A DNA stretch of 64,000 nucleotides from Archangium sp. (GCA_030695565.1 JAUYRZ010000042.1:1-64000); one strand, 5' to 3'. Numbered from the stretch's first letter, positions 26,447 to 35,704 are shown. Made by a program: numbers and translations. The notes: generated by a model not told the origin, from the sequence alone.

Positions 26447-26890
26447 TCAGCTTCGGCTGTCGAGCACGATCGTCACCGGCCCGTCGTTCACCAGCGCGAC
26501 CTTCATGTCGGCTGCGAACACGCCCTCCTGCACGTCGATCCCCAGCGCGCGGCAGCGCTCACAGAACAGCGCGTAGAGCCGCTTCGCCGCCTCCGGCTCC
26601 ATCGCGTCGATGAAGCTCGGCCTGCGCCCCTTCTTCGTATCGGCGAACAAGGTGAACTGACTGACCGCCAGCATCGCCTTCGAAGTGTCCATGAGCGACA
26701 GGTTCATCTTGCCCGCCGTGTCTTCGAAGATCCGGAGCGCCGGAATCTTGTCGACCATGAACTCGAGATCCTTCTCCGTGTCGCCCTTGCCGACGCCGAA
26801 GAGCACCATCAACCCAGGCCCAATCTGCCCGGTGATCTTCCCCTCGACGGTGACCGACGCCTCTTTGACCCGCTGCAGAACCGCGCGCAT
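26447..26890 (-). CDS. dtd: D-aminoacyl-tRNA deacylase
   Basis: A 147-aa protein matching DTD along its full length: [18 protein letters not shown] start, the catalytic-region SQFTLFAD (residues 77-84), and the C-terminal [11 protein letters not shown] that forms the second half of the active site at the dimer interface. It removes D-amino acids (and glycine from tRNA-Ala) from mischarged tRNA in the cytosol. It starts 9 nt after the photolyase stop, so it is the last gene of the DUF4261-photolyase-dtd transcript. Confidence 0.95.
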   Translation of the reverse strand: MRAVLQRVKEASVTVEGKITGQIGPGLMVLFGVGKGDTEKDLEFMVDKIPALRIFEDTAGKMNLSLMDTSKAMLAVSQFTLFADTKKGRRPSFIDAMEPEAAKRLYALFCERCRALGIDVQEGVFAADMKVALVNDGPVTIVLDSRS

Positions 26891-26899
26891 GCAGCTGAT

Positions 26900-28336
26900 T
26901 TAGCCGTACTTCGCCACGTAGCGCTTCACCGAGATCTTCTTCGCGGTGTTGTCCGACGACATGTACCGGAGCTTCCCGAAGATCTTCCGCTCGGGCCCCC
27001 ACGCGCGATCGTAGCGGCCGAGCACCCAGAAGTACCCGCTCCACGAGATCGGGTCGCGGCCGTCGATGGAATACTTCCCCATCAAATACTCCATCGCGTG
27101 CAGCGCTTCCGGAGCGCCCTTCGACCACTCGTAGATCTTCTTGCCCCACAACATGCGCAGGTAGTTGTGGAACCACCCATCGCGCCGCAGCTGACCCATC
27201 GCCGCGTTCCACAGCTCGTCATGTGTCTGCGAGCGCTCGAGCTGCTGCAACGTGTAGAGGCTCGGCCGCGGATCCTTCGCGTGCTCCTTGATGGTCGCCT
27301 TCGCCCAGCCGGGAAGCGAATCGAGTGAGCGGTACTCCTCGGGCCGATGGCTCGACATGTTGAACCCGAGCTCACGCCAGGTGACGAACTGATCCACGAA
27401 CGATTCGGCCGCGGGCGACAACTTCCACCAGCCCTCGCGCGCGCCGCCGATGGATTTACCCAGCGTCTCGGGCGACCACTTCTCCTGCTTCACGATGCGC
27501 GCGAACAGCTGATGCGCGGAGACGTGCCCGAAGTGCAGGTACGCCGACAGCATGCTGGTGCCATCGATCTCCGGCTCGTTGCGCGAGGTGCCGTACTCGG
27601 CGAGCCGTTCATCCACGAACAGCTTCAAGCGCGTTTCACCCACCGCGCTGCCGCCCTTCATCGAGACAGCCGGCACGGAGTGATCGATGGGCAACGACGA
27701 CACCATCACCTCGACGCCGGGCTTCCAGCGCGAGACGGCTTTCGGCAACGAAGCGAGCTTCGGCAGCTTCACGCCCGCGAGGGGATCTTCGCGCGGCAGC
27801 TCGAGCAGGTGCGGCGGAAGCACCTTTTGCAGATGCGTGCGGAACGAGTGAGCGGTGGTGAACACGCGCGTGGTGTGGTGCATCGGGTAGAGCCCGTTCG
27901 AGTCGACCACCTCGAAACGCACGTCGACCTGCTTCGCCGCGGCGGCCTGCATCTGCGGCACGAAGAAACACGGCCAGTCATCACCGACCAGCAGACACGC
28001 CCGCGCAGCGAGCGCGGCGAGCAGCCCTTTGCCTTCGCCCGCTTCCTTCTCGACGTAAGGGAAATAGAGCGCCGGAGAATCCGCGAACCGTCGCGCGTTC
28101 TCCTCCATGCCTTGCAGCACGAAGGTGTGCAGCCGGTCGTTGGCGTACTCGTAGCCGACCCGCAGCGCCTCGAAGACCACGAGCGGCTTCTTCAGCCGAA
28201 CCGCTTCTTCCACCGCGCGCTGCAGACTGAAGTTGGAGCGCGCCCGGCGAAACGACGTCATCCAGTAGAGGACGTAGTCACGCGTCGCATGAAGGGGCGC
28301 ACTGTTGAGGCCGCGAATTCGAACGGAAGGGGTCAC
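26900..28336 (-). CDS. phr: Class II deoxyribodipyrimidine photolyase
   Basis: A 478-aa FAD photolyase. The N-terminal domain carries RDYVLYWMTSFRRARSNFSL, typical of class II. The C-terminal FAD domain has FVTWRELGFNMSSH, LRMLWGKKIYEW, DGRDPISWSGYFWVLGRYD and FGKLRYMSSDNTAKK, which are diagnostic of class II enzymes. It repairs cyclobutane pyrimidine dimers with light. The GTG at 28336 overlaps the stop of the upstream DUF4261 gene (GTGA), and the Lys-rich end of that gene doubles as leader sequence. Its role in UV protection is well established for the family. Confidence 0.93.
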   Translation of the reverse strand: MTPSVRIRGLNSAPLHATRDYVLYWMTSFRRARSNFSLQRAVEEAVRLKKPLVVFEALRVGYEYANDRLHTFVLQGMEENARRFADSPALYFPYVEKEAGEGKGLLAALAARACLLVGDDWPCFFVPQMQAAAAKQVDVRFEVVDSNGLYPMHHTTRVFTTAHSFRTHLQKVLPPHLLELPREDPLAGVKLPKLASLPKAVSRWKPGVEVMVSSLPIDHSVPAVSMKGGSAVGETRLKLFVDERLAEYGTSRNEPEIDGTSMLSAYLHFGHVSAHQLFARIVKQEKWSPETLGKSIGGAREGWWKLSPAAESFVDQFVTWRELGFNMSSHRPEEYRSLDSLPGWAKATIKEHAKDPRPSLYTLQQLERSQTHDELWNAAMGQLRRDGWFHNYLRMLWGKKIYEWSKGAPEALHAMEYLMGKYSIDGRDPISWSGYFWVLGRYDRAWGPERKIFGKLRYMSSDNTAKKISVKRYVAKYG

Positions 28337-29130
28337 TTCTTCTTCTTCTTCTTCGCGACCTTCGCCGGCGCCTTCTTTTTCTTCACCTTCGCTTTCGGAG
28401 GCGCAGGCAGGACCACGTTCCACACCTGGTCTTCGGGGTGGATGGGCGAAGGCACGTACCGCACCTTGAGCTTCTCCTTCGGCGTGCGGCCCACGCTGTC
28501 GCCTTCGGGCAGCTTCTTCCCGCGGCGCACCACGTACGCGAGCAGATCATAGAAGAGCTCGAACGTCGTGCCATCGAGCCCCGGCGTGGAGAGCAGCAAA
28601 TCAGGCAAGCCCAGCTGCTTCATGCCGATGCTCAGCAGCTCCGGCCCGCCGGCCGACTTCGCCACCGAGACGCCGACCCAGATGGGCAGAGGCAGCTCGC
28701 TCTGGGCGATGTTCACCACGAACTCCGGGTGGTGCGTGGCGCCGCCTTCGCCCCAATAGAGGCCGACCGCGTTGGTGGCTCGCACGATGGCGGCGACCAC
28801 GCGGGTGAAGGTGGTCAGCTCCTCGACATCGGTCCCCGTGGCGCCCTGCTGGGCCACCACCAGGTGCGCGCGGTGCTCGGGCAGGGTCCAGCTCCCGTCG
28901 AGGCCGCTGAGGCTGTGATCGGTGGCGCCATCGGCTTCACCTTCCGGCACGGCGACCGGCATCAGCGCGGCCAGCACGTTGAGCTTGCCCACGTTGAACG
29001 CCTTGGTGCCTTCGCGCGTGGAGGACAACCAACTCACCTTGCCCAGGTCGGGGAACTCTTTGAGGGCCTTCTCGAGAGGGGCCGCGGAGAGGGGCTTGCT
29101 GTCGGGCAACAACACGAAACACACGCGCAT
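28333..29130 (-). CDS. DUF4261 family protein
   Basis: A 265-aa cytosolic protein with the DUF4261 pattern: RAHLVVAQQGATG, FTRVVAAIVRATNAVGLYWG, LPIWVGVSVAKS and GLPDLLLSTPGLDGTTFELFYDL. The last 20 residues are almost all Lys/Ala/Val, a poly-basic tail that may bind nucleic acid or simply reflect coupling with the downstream start. The ATG at 29130 (MRVCFVLLPDSKP) is chosen because the preceding 53 residues are not conserved in character. DUF4261 has no assigned biochemical function. It is translationally coupled to the photolyase gene. Confidence 0.75.
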   Translation of the reverse strand: MRVCFVLLPDSKPLSAAPLEKALKEFPDLGKVSWLSSTREGTKAFNVGKLNVLAALMPVAVPEGEADGATDHSLSGLDGSWTLPEHRAHLVVAQQGATGTDVEELTTFTRVVAAIVRATNAVGLYWGEGGATHHPEFVVNIAQSELPLPIWVGVSVAKSAGGPELLSIGMKQLGLPDLLLSTPGLDGTTFELFYDLLAYVVRRGKKLPEGDSVGRTPKEKLKVRYVPSPIHPEDQVWNVVLPAPPKAKVKKKKAPAKVAKKKKKK

Positions 29131-29324
29131 GGGCCGCCTCGTCCCACTTCCTCGGGGGCCCGGCAATGAATTCAGCACATTGAAGCCTTCATGCTTCTTC
29201 ACCCGGATCACTGCGGTGGCTTCACAGAGCCTTCCTACCTTCTGTTCACGCAACGGGGAGCAACGACCCCGCAGGCGAGTGGGAGCCATGCCGGCTCTCG
29301 TTCAGTCATCGAAAGGGAAACACC

Positions 29325-29837
29325 ATGTTCGGATTCATCGTGGGCACGCTCAGCCTCATTGGTCTCATCAAGGTCGCCCGTTGGGGCCGGTACGGCCACG
29401 GCCGGGGCGGTGGCCCGCGCCGGTGGATGATGCGCCGGCTCTTCCAGCACCTCGACACCACGCCGGGCCAGGAGAAGGTGATCGCCTCGGCCACGGAGAA
29501 CGCAGAGCGCGTGATGTGGCAGGCACGGGAGCAGTTCTTTCGCGCGCGCAGCTCGTACGCGAAGGCGGTGCGCTCGGAGACGTTCGACTCCGCGGCCGTC
29601 AACGAAGCCTTCGACGCGCAGCAGGCGTCGGTGGATGAAGTGAAGAAGGCCGTGCGTGAAGGAATGCAGGCGGTGCACGAAGCGCTCAGCCCCGAGCAGC
29701 GCAACCGGCTCGGCGATCTCATCGAGTTCGGGCCTTCGCGCATGCACGGCGGCGGCTGCGGCCACCACCGCTTCGGTGGTCACGGTCACCACGGCTACCG
29801 CCCTGCCGGCGGCGAGCCTTCGTCGGTCAACCTCTAA
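29325..29837 (+). CDS. Spy/CpxP-like envelope protein with His-rich tail
   Basis: A 170-aa protein. An N-terminal hydrophobic helix (MFGFIVGTLSLIGLIKVAR) anchors it, and helical segments at about 50-130 (TPGQEKVIASATENAERV, LSPEQRNRLGDLIEF) resemble the LTxxQ helices of Spy/CpxP periplasmic chaperones and heavy-metal sensors. The C-terminus (GGGCGHHRFGGHGHHGY) is a His/Gly cluster that could bind Zn, Ni or Cu. An AAGGGA ribosome site precedes the ATG. It heads a four-gene operon with a CpxR/CpxA-like pair, so it probably reports envelope or metal stress to the kinase. Confidence 0.8.
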   Translation: MFGFIVGTLSLIGLIKVARWGRYGHGRGGGPRRWMMRRLFQHLDTTPGQEKVIASATENAERVMWQAREQFFRARSSYAKAVRSETFDSAAVNEAFDAQQASVDEVKKAVREGMQAVHEALSPEQRNRLGDLIEFGPSRMHGGGCGHHRFGGHGHHGYRPAGGEPSSVNL

Positions 29838-29867
29838 CCAATTCATCACAAGGAAAAGGAACAACAC

Positions 29868-30206
29868 ATGCGCCGCGTTCTCATCGTCTTGTTGGGCTTC
29901 GGAGTTTTCGCAGGGTACGGCTCGGCCATCGCCAGCGCTCGCTGGCACGGCCGCCACGGAGGAGGTGGTTGTGAGAGCCGGGAAGGCCGTTGGGGCCACC
30001 GCGGGTTCGACCGGGAAGAAGTTCGCACACCGGCTGCAGCGCCTGCCGCGCCGCAGACCATCGTGGTGCCGCAGGCCGCTCCTGCCCCTGCCCAGCAGAT
30101 CTTCCTGATCATGCCGGGCGCCCAGGGTGCGACGGCTGCACCCCAGGTGATCACCGTGCCGGTGCAGGCCGCGCCTGCTCAGGCACCTGCTCCTGCCGGT
30201 CCGTAA
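29868..30206 (+). CDS. Small exported His/Pro/Ala-rich protein
   Basis: A 112-aa protein with a signal peptide (MRRVLIVLLGFGVFAGYGSA) and a mature region of a His/Gly cluster (RWHGRHGGGGC) followed by Ala/Pro/Gln-rich low complexity with PAPAQQIFLIMPG. An AAGGAAAAGGA ribosome site lies upstream. It is 30 nt after the Spy-like gene and 31 nt before the response regulator. No fold recognised; a metal-binding or linker role is a guess from composition. Confidence 0.65.
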   Translation: MRRVLIVLLGFGVFAGYGSAIASARWHGRHGGGGCESREGRWGHRGFDREEVRTPAAAPAAPQTIVVPQAAPAPAQQIFLIMPGAQGATAAPQVITVPVQAAPAQAPAPAGP

Positions 30207-30237
30207 AGAGCTTCTCGCCGACAGGAGAATATGGTCC

Positions 30238-30921
30238 ATGACCACAATGGCTTCCCGGGTTCTCCTGATCGATGACGACGTGCGACTGCCGGATCTGCTC
30301 CGTTCGTACCTGGAGCAGAACGGCGTCGCGCTCAGTCACGCACCGGACGGTGCCCGGGGGCTGATCATGCTGGAGCAGGGCGCCTTCGACGCGGTGCTCC
30401 TCGACGTGATGATGCCGGGCATGGATGGGCTCGAGGTCTGCCGGAAGATTCGATCGAAGAGCAACGTGCCGGTGATCATGCTGACGGCGCGCGGCGACGA
30501 GACGGATCGCGTGGTGGGGCTCGAGCTGGGCGCCGACGACTACGTGGGCAAGCCGTTCAGCCCGCGGGAGCTGTTGGCGCGACTTCGTGCGGTGCTCCGG
30601 CGCGCGCGGCCGGAGGTGATGAGCGAGCAGTTGACCACCGGTGACATCACGGTCGACGTGCCCTCGCGCATCGCGACGTTGAAGGGGGCGCCGGTGGATC
30701 TCACCGGCATCGAGTTCGACATCCTGGTGGCGTTGGTGCGGCGGGCTGGGCGGGTGGTGCCTCGTGATGCGCTGCTCTCCGAAGCGGGGCGCAGTGACGT
30801 GATCGTCGGCGAACGCACCGTCGACGTGCACATCAGCCACTTGCGGCAAAAGTTGAACGACGACCCACCGCGGTTGATCAAGACGGTGCGTGGGGTCGGC
30901 TACGTGCTGACGAAGGACTAG
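30238..30921 (+). CDS. OmpR/PhoB-family response regulator (CpxR-like)
   Basis: A 227-aa regulator: receiver domain with DDD acidic pocket at residues 12-14, phospho-acceptor Asp56 in VLLDVMMPGMDG and the conserved Lys in GADDYVGKPFSPREL, then a winged-helix effector domain (VDLTGIEFDILVALVRRAG, VDVHISHLRQKL, RLIKTVRGVGYVL). It starts at 30238 after AGGAG and is followed 3 nt later by its histidine kinase. CpxR-like by context with a Spy/CpxP-like gene, so it likely activates its own operon. Confidence 0.9.
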   Translation: MTTMASRVLLIDDDVRLPDLLRSYLEQNGVALSHAPDGARGLIMLEQGAFDAVLLDVMMPGMDGLEVCRKIRSKSNVPVIMLTARGDETDRVVGLELGADDYVGKPFSPRELLARLRAVLRRARPEVMSEQLTTGDITVDVPSRIATLKGAPVDLTGIEFDILVALVRRAGRVVPRDALLSEAGRSDVIVGERTVDVHISHLRQKLNDDPPRLIKTVRGVGYVLTKD

Positions 30922-30924
30922 ACG

Positions 30925-32214
30925 ATGTTCCGCCATCATCGCCACCACCGTCATCACCGCCCGATGGGGCCGATCGGTGGGTTCGTGCGCGCGAAGTTGC
31001 GCCGGCGGATCTTCGTGTGGTTCCTGGGCGGCATCGTCACCACGGGCCTGGTGGTCTTCGCGGTGATGAGCCTGGTGGCCCGGGTGCAGGAGCCCGAGTG
31101 GGCGCGCAGCTGGGAGCGGGGCCGCGGCTGGGTGGGCAAACAGTTCGCCGCGCAGTGGAACGATCCCCTCGCGCGGGAACGCTTCGCGCAGGAGACGGCG
31201 GCGGATCTCGAAGCGAACATCGATCTCTACGACGCGGCCGGGTTGCCGCTGCTCTCGACGGGGCCGACCTGTGAACACGCGGTGATGGAGGTGCCGGTGC
31301 GGCAGGGTGGCGTGCCGCTGGGCACCGTGCGTCTGTGCATGGCGAGGCCGCACTCGGCGCCGTGGCGCACGTTGTTGCTGCTGGGTCTGGGGCTGGGTGC
31401 GGTGTGGAAGATCTCAGGGCGCGTGGCGAGGCGGCTCGCGCGGCCGCTCGATGACCTGACGGAGATCGTCAAGCGCATCGGGACGGGAGATCTCAAAGCG
31501 CGCGCAGACCTGGGCTGCTTCGAGCCCGACGAGATCGGCGTGGTGGCCGACGCGGTGAACGAGATGGCGGCCCGCATCGAGAAGCAGGTCGCGGATCAAC
31601 GTGAGCTCCTCGCCACCGTCTCCCACGAGCTGCGCACGCCGCTGGCCCGCATGCGCATCATCTCGGAGATCGCGCGCGACACCGGGTCGACCCCGAACAC
31701 CTTCGACGAGCTCGATCGGGAAGTGGTGGAGATGGACGCGTTGGTCGGTGAGCTGCTCGCGAGCTCACGGCTGGAGTTCGGGCAGGTCTCCAAGAGAGAC
31801 CTCTCGGTGCGGGACATCGGTGCGCGGGGTATCGAGCGCGCGGGGCTGCCGGCCACGGGGCTGGCGGTGATCGGAGACGGTGACACGGTCTCCGCAGATC
31901 CCACGCTGCTTCAGCGCGCGCTGGCCAACCTGTTCGACAACGCGAAGAAGCACGGCAACGGAGCGGATGCCCTCGAGGTGACGGTGTCTGCCGGCGAGGT
32001 GAAGTTCGACGTGCTCGACCGCGGGCCGGGCATCACCGGTGACGGCCAGGCGTTGTTCAAGAAGTTCAACCGCGGCCAGGACGGCGAAGGCGCCAATGGC
32101 CTGGGCCTGGGGCTGGCGCTGGTGAAACGAATCGCCGATGCACACGGCGGCGCGGTGTGGGCCGTCAGTCGCGAAGGCGGCGGCGCCAGAGTGGGCTTCT
32201 CAATCAAAAAATGA
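30925..32214 (+). CDS. Sensor histidine kinase with His-rich cytosolic N-terminus (CpxA-like)
   Basis: A 429-aa membrane kinase. The first dozen residues contain six histidines (FRHHRHHRHHRP) on the cytosolic side, before TM1 at about 32-52. A periplasmic sensor loop (about 55-150) and TM2 (about 150-165) precede a HAMP linker, HisKA with ATVSHELRTPLARMR (phosphorylated His234), N-box LANLFDNAKKHG and G boxes DRGPGI and GLGLGLALVKRIA. The His cluster is unusual and, with the His-rich tail of the Spy-like partner, suggests metal sensing; this is an inference. It ends near a palindromic repeat. Confidence 0.9.
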   Translation: MFRHHRHHRHHRPMGPIGGFVRAKLRRRIFVWFLGGIVTTGLVVFAVMSLVARVQEPEWARSWERGRGWVGKQFAAQWNDPLARERFAQETAADLEANIDLYDAAGLPLLSTGPTCEHAVMEVPVRQGGVPLGTVRLCMARPHSAPWRTLLLLGLGLGAVWKISGRVARRLARPLDDLTEIVKRIGTGDLKARADLGCFEPDEIGVVADAVNEMAARIEKQVADQRELLATVSHELRTPLARMRIISEIARDTGSTPNTFDELDREVVEMDALVGELLASSRLEFGQVSKRDLSVRDIGARGIERAGLPATGLAVIGDGDTVSADPTLLQRALANLFDNAKKHGNGADALEVTVSAGEVKFDVLDRGPGITGDGQALFKKFNRGQDGEGANGLGLGLALVKRIADAHGGAVWAVSREGGGARVGFSIKK

Positions 32215-32216
32215 CT

Positions 32217-32240
32217 CTCTCCCTCTCGTCGCAGGGAGAG
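32217..32240. repeat. Palindromic CCCTCTCCC-type element between convergent genes
   Basis: CTCTCCCT...AGGGAGAG, 8-bp stem with an 8-nt loop, beginning 3 nt after the histidine-kinase stop and ending 6 nt before the SWIM gene's stop. A likely terminator. Confidence 0.65.
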
Positions 32241-32245
32241 GTTTC

Positions 32246-33028
32246 TCAGCTCTTCCTGGTAGCCTTCTTCTTCTTCGGCTTCTCGACGACCGGCGCCTCA
32301 CCACCATCGAGCTCGATGCCGAAGATGTCCGAGAGCTCGTCGTTCTTGAGCTCACCCTTCGACTTCTTCTTCTTGCTGCCCATCGCGCCCGCCGTGGCCG
32401 CGCTCACGAGATCGAGCTTGTCGACCCCGCGCAACACGAACAACAGATCCGGAGCCTGATCGAACCGCGCGCCGATTCCATAGAGCACCGCCGCGAGGTG
32501 TTTGCACAACCCCGCCGAGTCAGGGCACGAGCACGACAACGACAGCTGGCCCGACGACGGAAACAGCCCCTGCTTCGGATCACACAGCCGCTCCATCACC
32601 GCGTCAGACAGCTCACCACTGAGCAGCTCGACGACCGAGTCGATCTTCCCCGCACATTGCGTGACGAGCGCCTTCCATCGCGGCAACGCGAGCGGCTCGA
32701 TGTCGATCTCCACCTCGTAGACCTCCGACCCGCTCACCAGCGCGCGCACCGAGCCCGGCCCCAGCTGAAGATCGATCACCGACCCATTGCGCGCATAGCT
32801 GCGGCCACGCGGCAGCCGGCTCTCGTAGTCGCTGTAGTTCTCGAGGTGCTTGCACCACGCCTTGCCCCAGAAGGTGCTGGCGATCGTCGAGCCCTCGATC
32901 ACCACCGGGCTCAGCTTGCGGCCCTTCTTGCTCAGGCGGGCTGCCTCTTGCCGCGCCTGGGCCTGGCGCTCACCCACGGTGAGCTTTCGGGGAAATCGGT
33001 CGTCGTCATACGAGCGGTACCAGGCCAT
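32246..33028 (-). CDS. SWIM zinc-finger protein (YwqB-like)
   Basis: A 260-aa protein with the SWIM signature CxCx6CxH at C166, C168, C175 and H177. The first 60 residues (ERQAQARQEAARLSKKGRKL, FWGKAWCKHLE) match the conserved start of bacterial SWIM proteins partnered with SNF2 helicases. The C-terminus is Lys-rich (KKKKSKGE, KPKKKKATRKS), consistent with nucleic-acid contact. It begins 6 nt after the SNF2 gene's stop, so the two are cotranscribed. The biochemical role of this pair in bacteria is not settled. Confidence 0.88.
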   Translation of the reverse strand: MAWYRSYDDDRFPRKLTVGERQAQARQEAARLSKKGRKLSPVVIEGSTIASTFWGKAWCKHLENYSDYESRLPRGRSYARNGSVIDLQLGPGSVRALVSGSEVYEVEIDIEPLALPRWKALVTQCAGKIDSVVELLSGELSDAVMERLCDPKQGLFPSSGQLSLSCSCPDSAGLCKHLAAVLYGIGARFDQAPDLLFVLRGVDKLDLVSAATAGAMGSKKKKSKGELKNDELSDIFGIELDGGEAPVVEKPKKKKATRKS

Positions 33029-33034
33029 TGCGGT

Positions 33035-35689
33035 TCACGCCTCCGAGCGTGCAGTGTGCAGATCGAGCGATACCATCTTCAGCAACGCCCCGTCGTCGAG
33101 CTCGGTCAGCTTGAGCTCTTCGCCACCCTCGAGCAGCTCGGTGGACAGCCTGCGCTTCGACTCGATCAGCTCGTCGACCCGCTCTTCGATGGTGCCGCGG
33201 CAGACGAACTTGTGCACCAACACGTTGCGCTTCTGCCCGATGCGGTAGGCGCGGTCGGTGGCCTGGTTCTCGACCGACGGGTTCCACCACCGATCGAAGT
33301 GGATCACGTGCGAGGCGGCGGTGAGGTTCAGCCCCGTGCCGCCTGCCTTGAGCGAGAGCACGAAGAACGGCACCGCCTCCTCTTCCTGAAACCGCTTCAC
33401 CAGGCCCTGCCGGCTCTTCACCGTCGTGTCGCCGGACAACACCAGGCCCGGCTTGCCGAAGACGCCCTCGAGCCACGTCGCGAGAGGCAACGTCATCTCT
33501 CTGAACTGCGTGAAGACGAGCACCTTTTCCTGGCGCGAAGCGATCACCTCGCACAGCTGCTGGAGCCGCTCGTGTTTCCCGCTCTCTTCGGTCGCGTACC
33601 GGGAGTCGCCCAGCCACTGCGAGGGGTGGTTGCACAGCTGCTTGAACCGCATCAGGTACGAGAGCACCAGGCCACGGCGCTTGATGCCGTCGACCTGCTT
33701 GAGCTCCTTCGCCAGCTTCTCGACCGACTCCTGGTACAGCGCCGCCTGGCGTTTGCTCAAGGTGCACCACGCCTTCATCTCGGTCTTCTCGGGGAGATCC
33801 GAGATCACGGAACGATCGGTCTTGAGCCTGCGCAGGATGTACGGCCGGGTCAGCTCACGCAGCGGCCCGAACGAGGTGCTCTTCTTCACGAACGCGGTGA
33901 ACTGCTTCGAGGATCCGAGCAACCCGGGGTTCAAGAAGTCGAAGAGCGACCAGAGATCGCCCAGCCGGTTCTCCACGGGCGTTCCGGTGAGCGCGATGCG
34001 CACCACGCCTTCGAGTTGTTTCACGGCGCGCGTCTGCTGCGAGCCGGGGTTCTTGATCGCCTGTGCCTCGTCGAGCACCACGAGCCCCCAGCGGCGCGCC
34101 TTGAACCAGGGCACCCGGTGCACCGTGCCGTAGCTGGTGATCACCACGTCAGCGGCGGCGACCTCGGCGGGTTCGTCAGCCGAGAGGCGCAGCTCAGAGG
34201 GGTGAGCCACCACCACGATCAACGATGGCGCGAACTTGCTCGCCTCGGCTTTCCAGTTGGCGATGAGCGAGGCGGGAACGACCAGCAGGTGTGGGCCCTT
34301 CACGGCTGCCTTCTTCTTCATCAGAAGCAGCAGCGCGATCACCTGCACCGTCTTTCCGAGGCCCATGTCGTCGGCCAGGCACGCGCCCAGCTTCAACTGC
34401 GAGAGCAACCACAACCACTGCACGCCAGCGCGCTGATAGGGCCGCAGCTCGGCGCGCAGGGCGTCGCCAGGATCTGCGGTGCCCGGAGCGCGCAGGGCCT
34501 GCAACGTCTGCGTCAGCCAGGGCCCGGCTTGTACGCTCGACCACTCACGCACCGCGCCCAGCTCTTCGGTGCCTTCGATCGCGGCGCCCGACAGCAAGCG
34601 CATGCCCTCGAGGAAGGAGATGCCGTCGCCGGCCTGCTCCCGCACCGTCTTCCAATGCGCCAACACCTGGTCGAGCTTCTGGCGATCGACCTCCACCCAC
34701 TTTCCCTTGAGCAGCACCAACCCTTCGGAGCCCGCGCGCAGCAGCTTCAGCTCGTCGGCGGTGAGTTCTTCGCCGCCGAGCGAGACCTGAACCGAGAAGT
34801 CGAGCATCGCAAAGAGACCGACCGCGGTCGGTTGTTTGCCGCCCACCGAAACCGAGACCACCGGCCGTGGAGGCTGCCGCGCTTTCCACCAGTCGGGCAC
34901 GCGCACCACCACGCCGCTGTCTTCGAGCTCGGGCAGCTCCTGCAGGAACCGATGGGCTTCGCGCGCGGTCCACGCCAGCGGGCGGAAGATCTTCCCTGAG
35001 TCGACGAGCTCCTTGAGAAAGGTGGCGCGCTCCGAGGCGCGCTTGATCGGCAGCAACAACACCAGCAGCCGATCCTTGTCGCGCGCCGAAGACGAGTCGC
35101 GCACCGCGTCCCCCAGAGGGCGGTGTTGGGCCTTGCCCTGGGCGGAGAGGCCGGTGGTGTAGCTGGCCATGAACGCGAAGGGGCGCTCGGGATCGCGCTT
35201 GTTCTCAGCGAGGTGCAGGTGCACCTTGCCCACCACGTGCCAGGCCGCGCTCTTCGAGGCGAAGAGCTCCTGCACGCTCTTCTTCGTCGAGCGGAGTTCT
35301 TCGCGCAGCGCCTCGAGCACCTGCTGCTGAAGTGCGGCGAGCACCGCTGCGTTCAGATATTCGCCGCCCGTCATCGGGGGCGCAGCAGCGGCCATCGCCT
35401 CGAGCTGCTCGTTGGTCTGGGCGAACTCGACCTTGTCGCGCAGCTCTTCGATGCCGGGCGTGGTGCAGACCGCGCTGACGACGGCCTTGGAGAGATCTCT
35501 CCAGAAGGCGAAGTCGGGCGGCAACGCCGTCTCGGTCTCAGACCAGCCGAGGTGGAGCAGACCGGCGCCGTCTCCCCAGGCTTTCGCGACCCGGGCCGCG
35601 ACGTCGGCGTCAAGCACCGGAACATCCGGAGAAGCTTCGGTGAGCACGACATGGCCAGCAGGAGTAAGCGCGATACCGAGCGACTTCAT
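33035..35689 (-). CDS. SNF2-family DEAD/DEAH-box helicase (YwqA-like)
   Basis: An 884-aa Swi2/Snf2 ATPase. The C-terminal 500 residues hold the two RecA-like lobes: Walker A DDMGLGKTVQVIAL, VLDEAQAIKN (DEAQ box), LTGTPVENRLGDLWSLFDFLNPG, VLVFTQFREM, LSLKAGGTGLNLTAASHVIHFDRWWNP and ATDRAYRIGQ. The N-terminal 380 residues are the poorly conserved bacterial SNF2 accessory region. It translocates on double-stranded DNA and remodels bound proteins. With the SWIM protein it forms the known bacterial YwqA/YwqB-type neighbour pair. Divergent from the cNMP-GGDEF gene. Confidence 0.92.
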   Translation of the reverse strand: MKSLGIALTPAGHVVLTEASPDVPVLDADVAARVAKAWGDGAGLLHLGWSETETALPPDFAFWRDLSKAVVSAVCTTPGIEELRDKVEFAQTNEQLEAMAAAAPPMTGGEYLNAAVLAALQQQVLEALREELRSTKKSVQELFASKSAAWHVVGKVHLHLAENKRDPERPFAFMASYTTGLSAQGKAQHRPLGDAVRDSSSARDKDRLLVLLLPIKRASERATFLKELVDSGKIFRPLAWTAREAHRFLQELPELEDSGVVVRVPDWWKARQPPRPVVSVSVGGKQPTAVGLFAMLDFSVQVSLGGEELTADELKLLRAGSEGLVLLKGKWVEVDRQKLDQVLAHWKTVREQAGDGISFLEGMRLLSGAAIEGTEELGAVREWSSVQAGPWLTQTLQALRAPGTADPGDALRAELRPYQRAGVQWLWLLSQLKLGACLADDMGLGKTVQVIALLLLMKKKAAVKGPHLLVVPASLIANWKAEASKFAPSLIVVVAHPSELRLSADEPAEVAAADVVITSYGTVHRVPWFKARRWGLVVLDEAQAIKNPGSQQTRAVKQLEGVVRIALTGTPVENRLGDLWSLFDFLNPGLLGSSKQFTAFVKKSTSFGPLRELTRPYILRRLKTDRSVISDLPEKTEMKAWCTLSKRQAALYQESVEKLAKELKQVDGIKRRGLVLSYLMRFKQLCNHPSQWLGDSRYATEESGKHERLQQLCEVIASRQEKVLVFTQFREMTLPLATWLEGVFGKPGLVLSGDTTVKSRQGLVKRFQEEEAVPFFVLSLKAGGTGLNLTAASHVIHFDRWWNPSVENQATDRAYRIGQKRNVLVHKFVCRGTIEERVDELIESKRRLSTELLEGGEELKLTELDDGALLKMVSLDLHTARSEA

Positions 35690-35704
35690 GGCCGTCGCCT
35701 CATA

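Noticed and set aside
32138-34999. A 953-residue open frame opposite the SWIM and SNF2 genes, and similar long frames at 19665-21683, 54015-56312, 9837-11648 and 46775-48445
   Set aside because: They are antisense to genes with clear domains, are rich in Arg/His/Gln/Ala with no fold or motif, and arise from the GC-rich third positions of the real genes.
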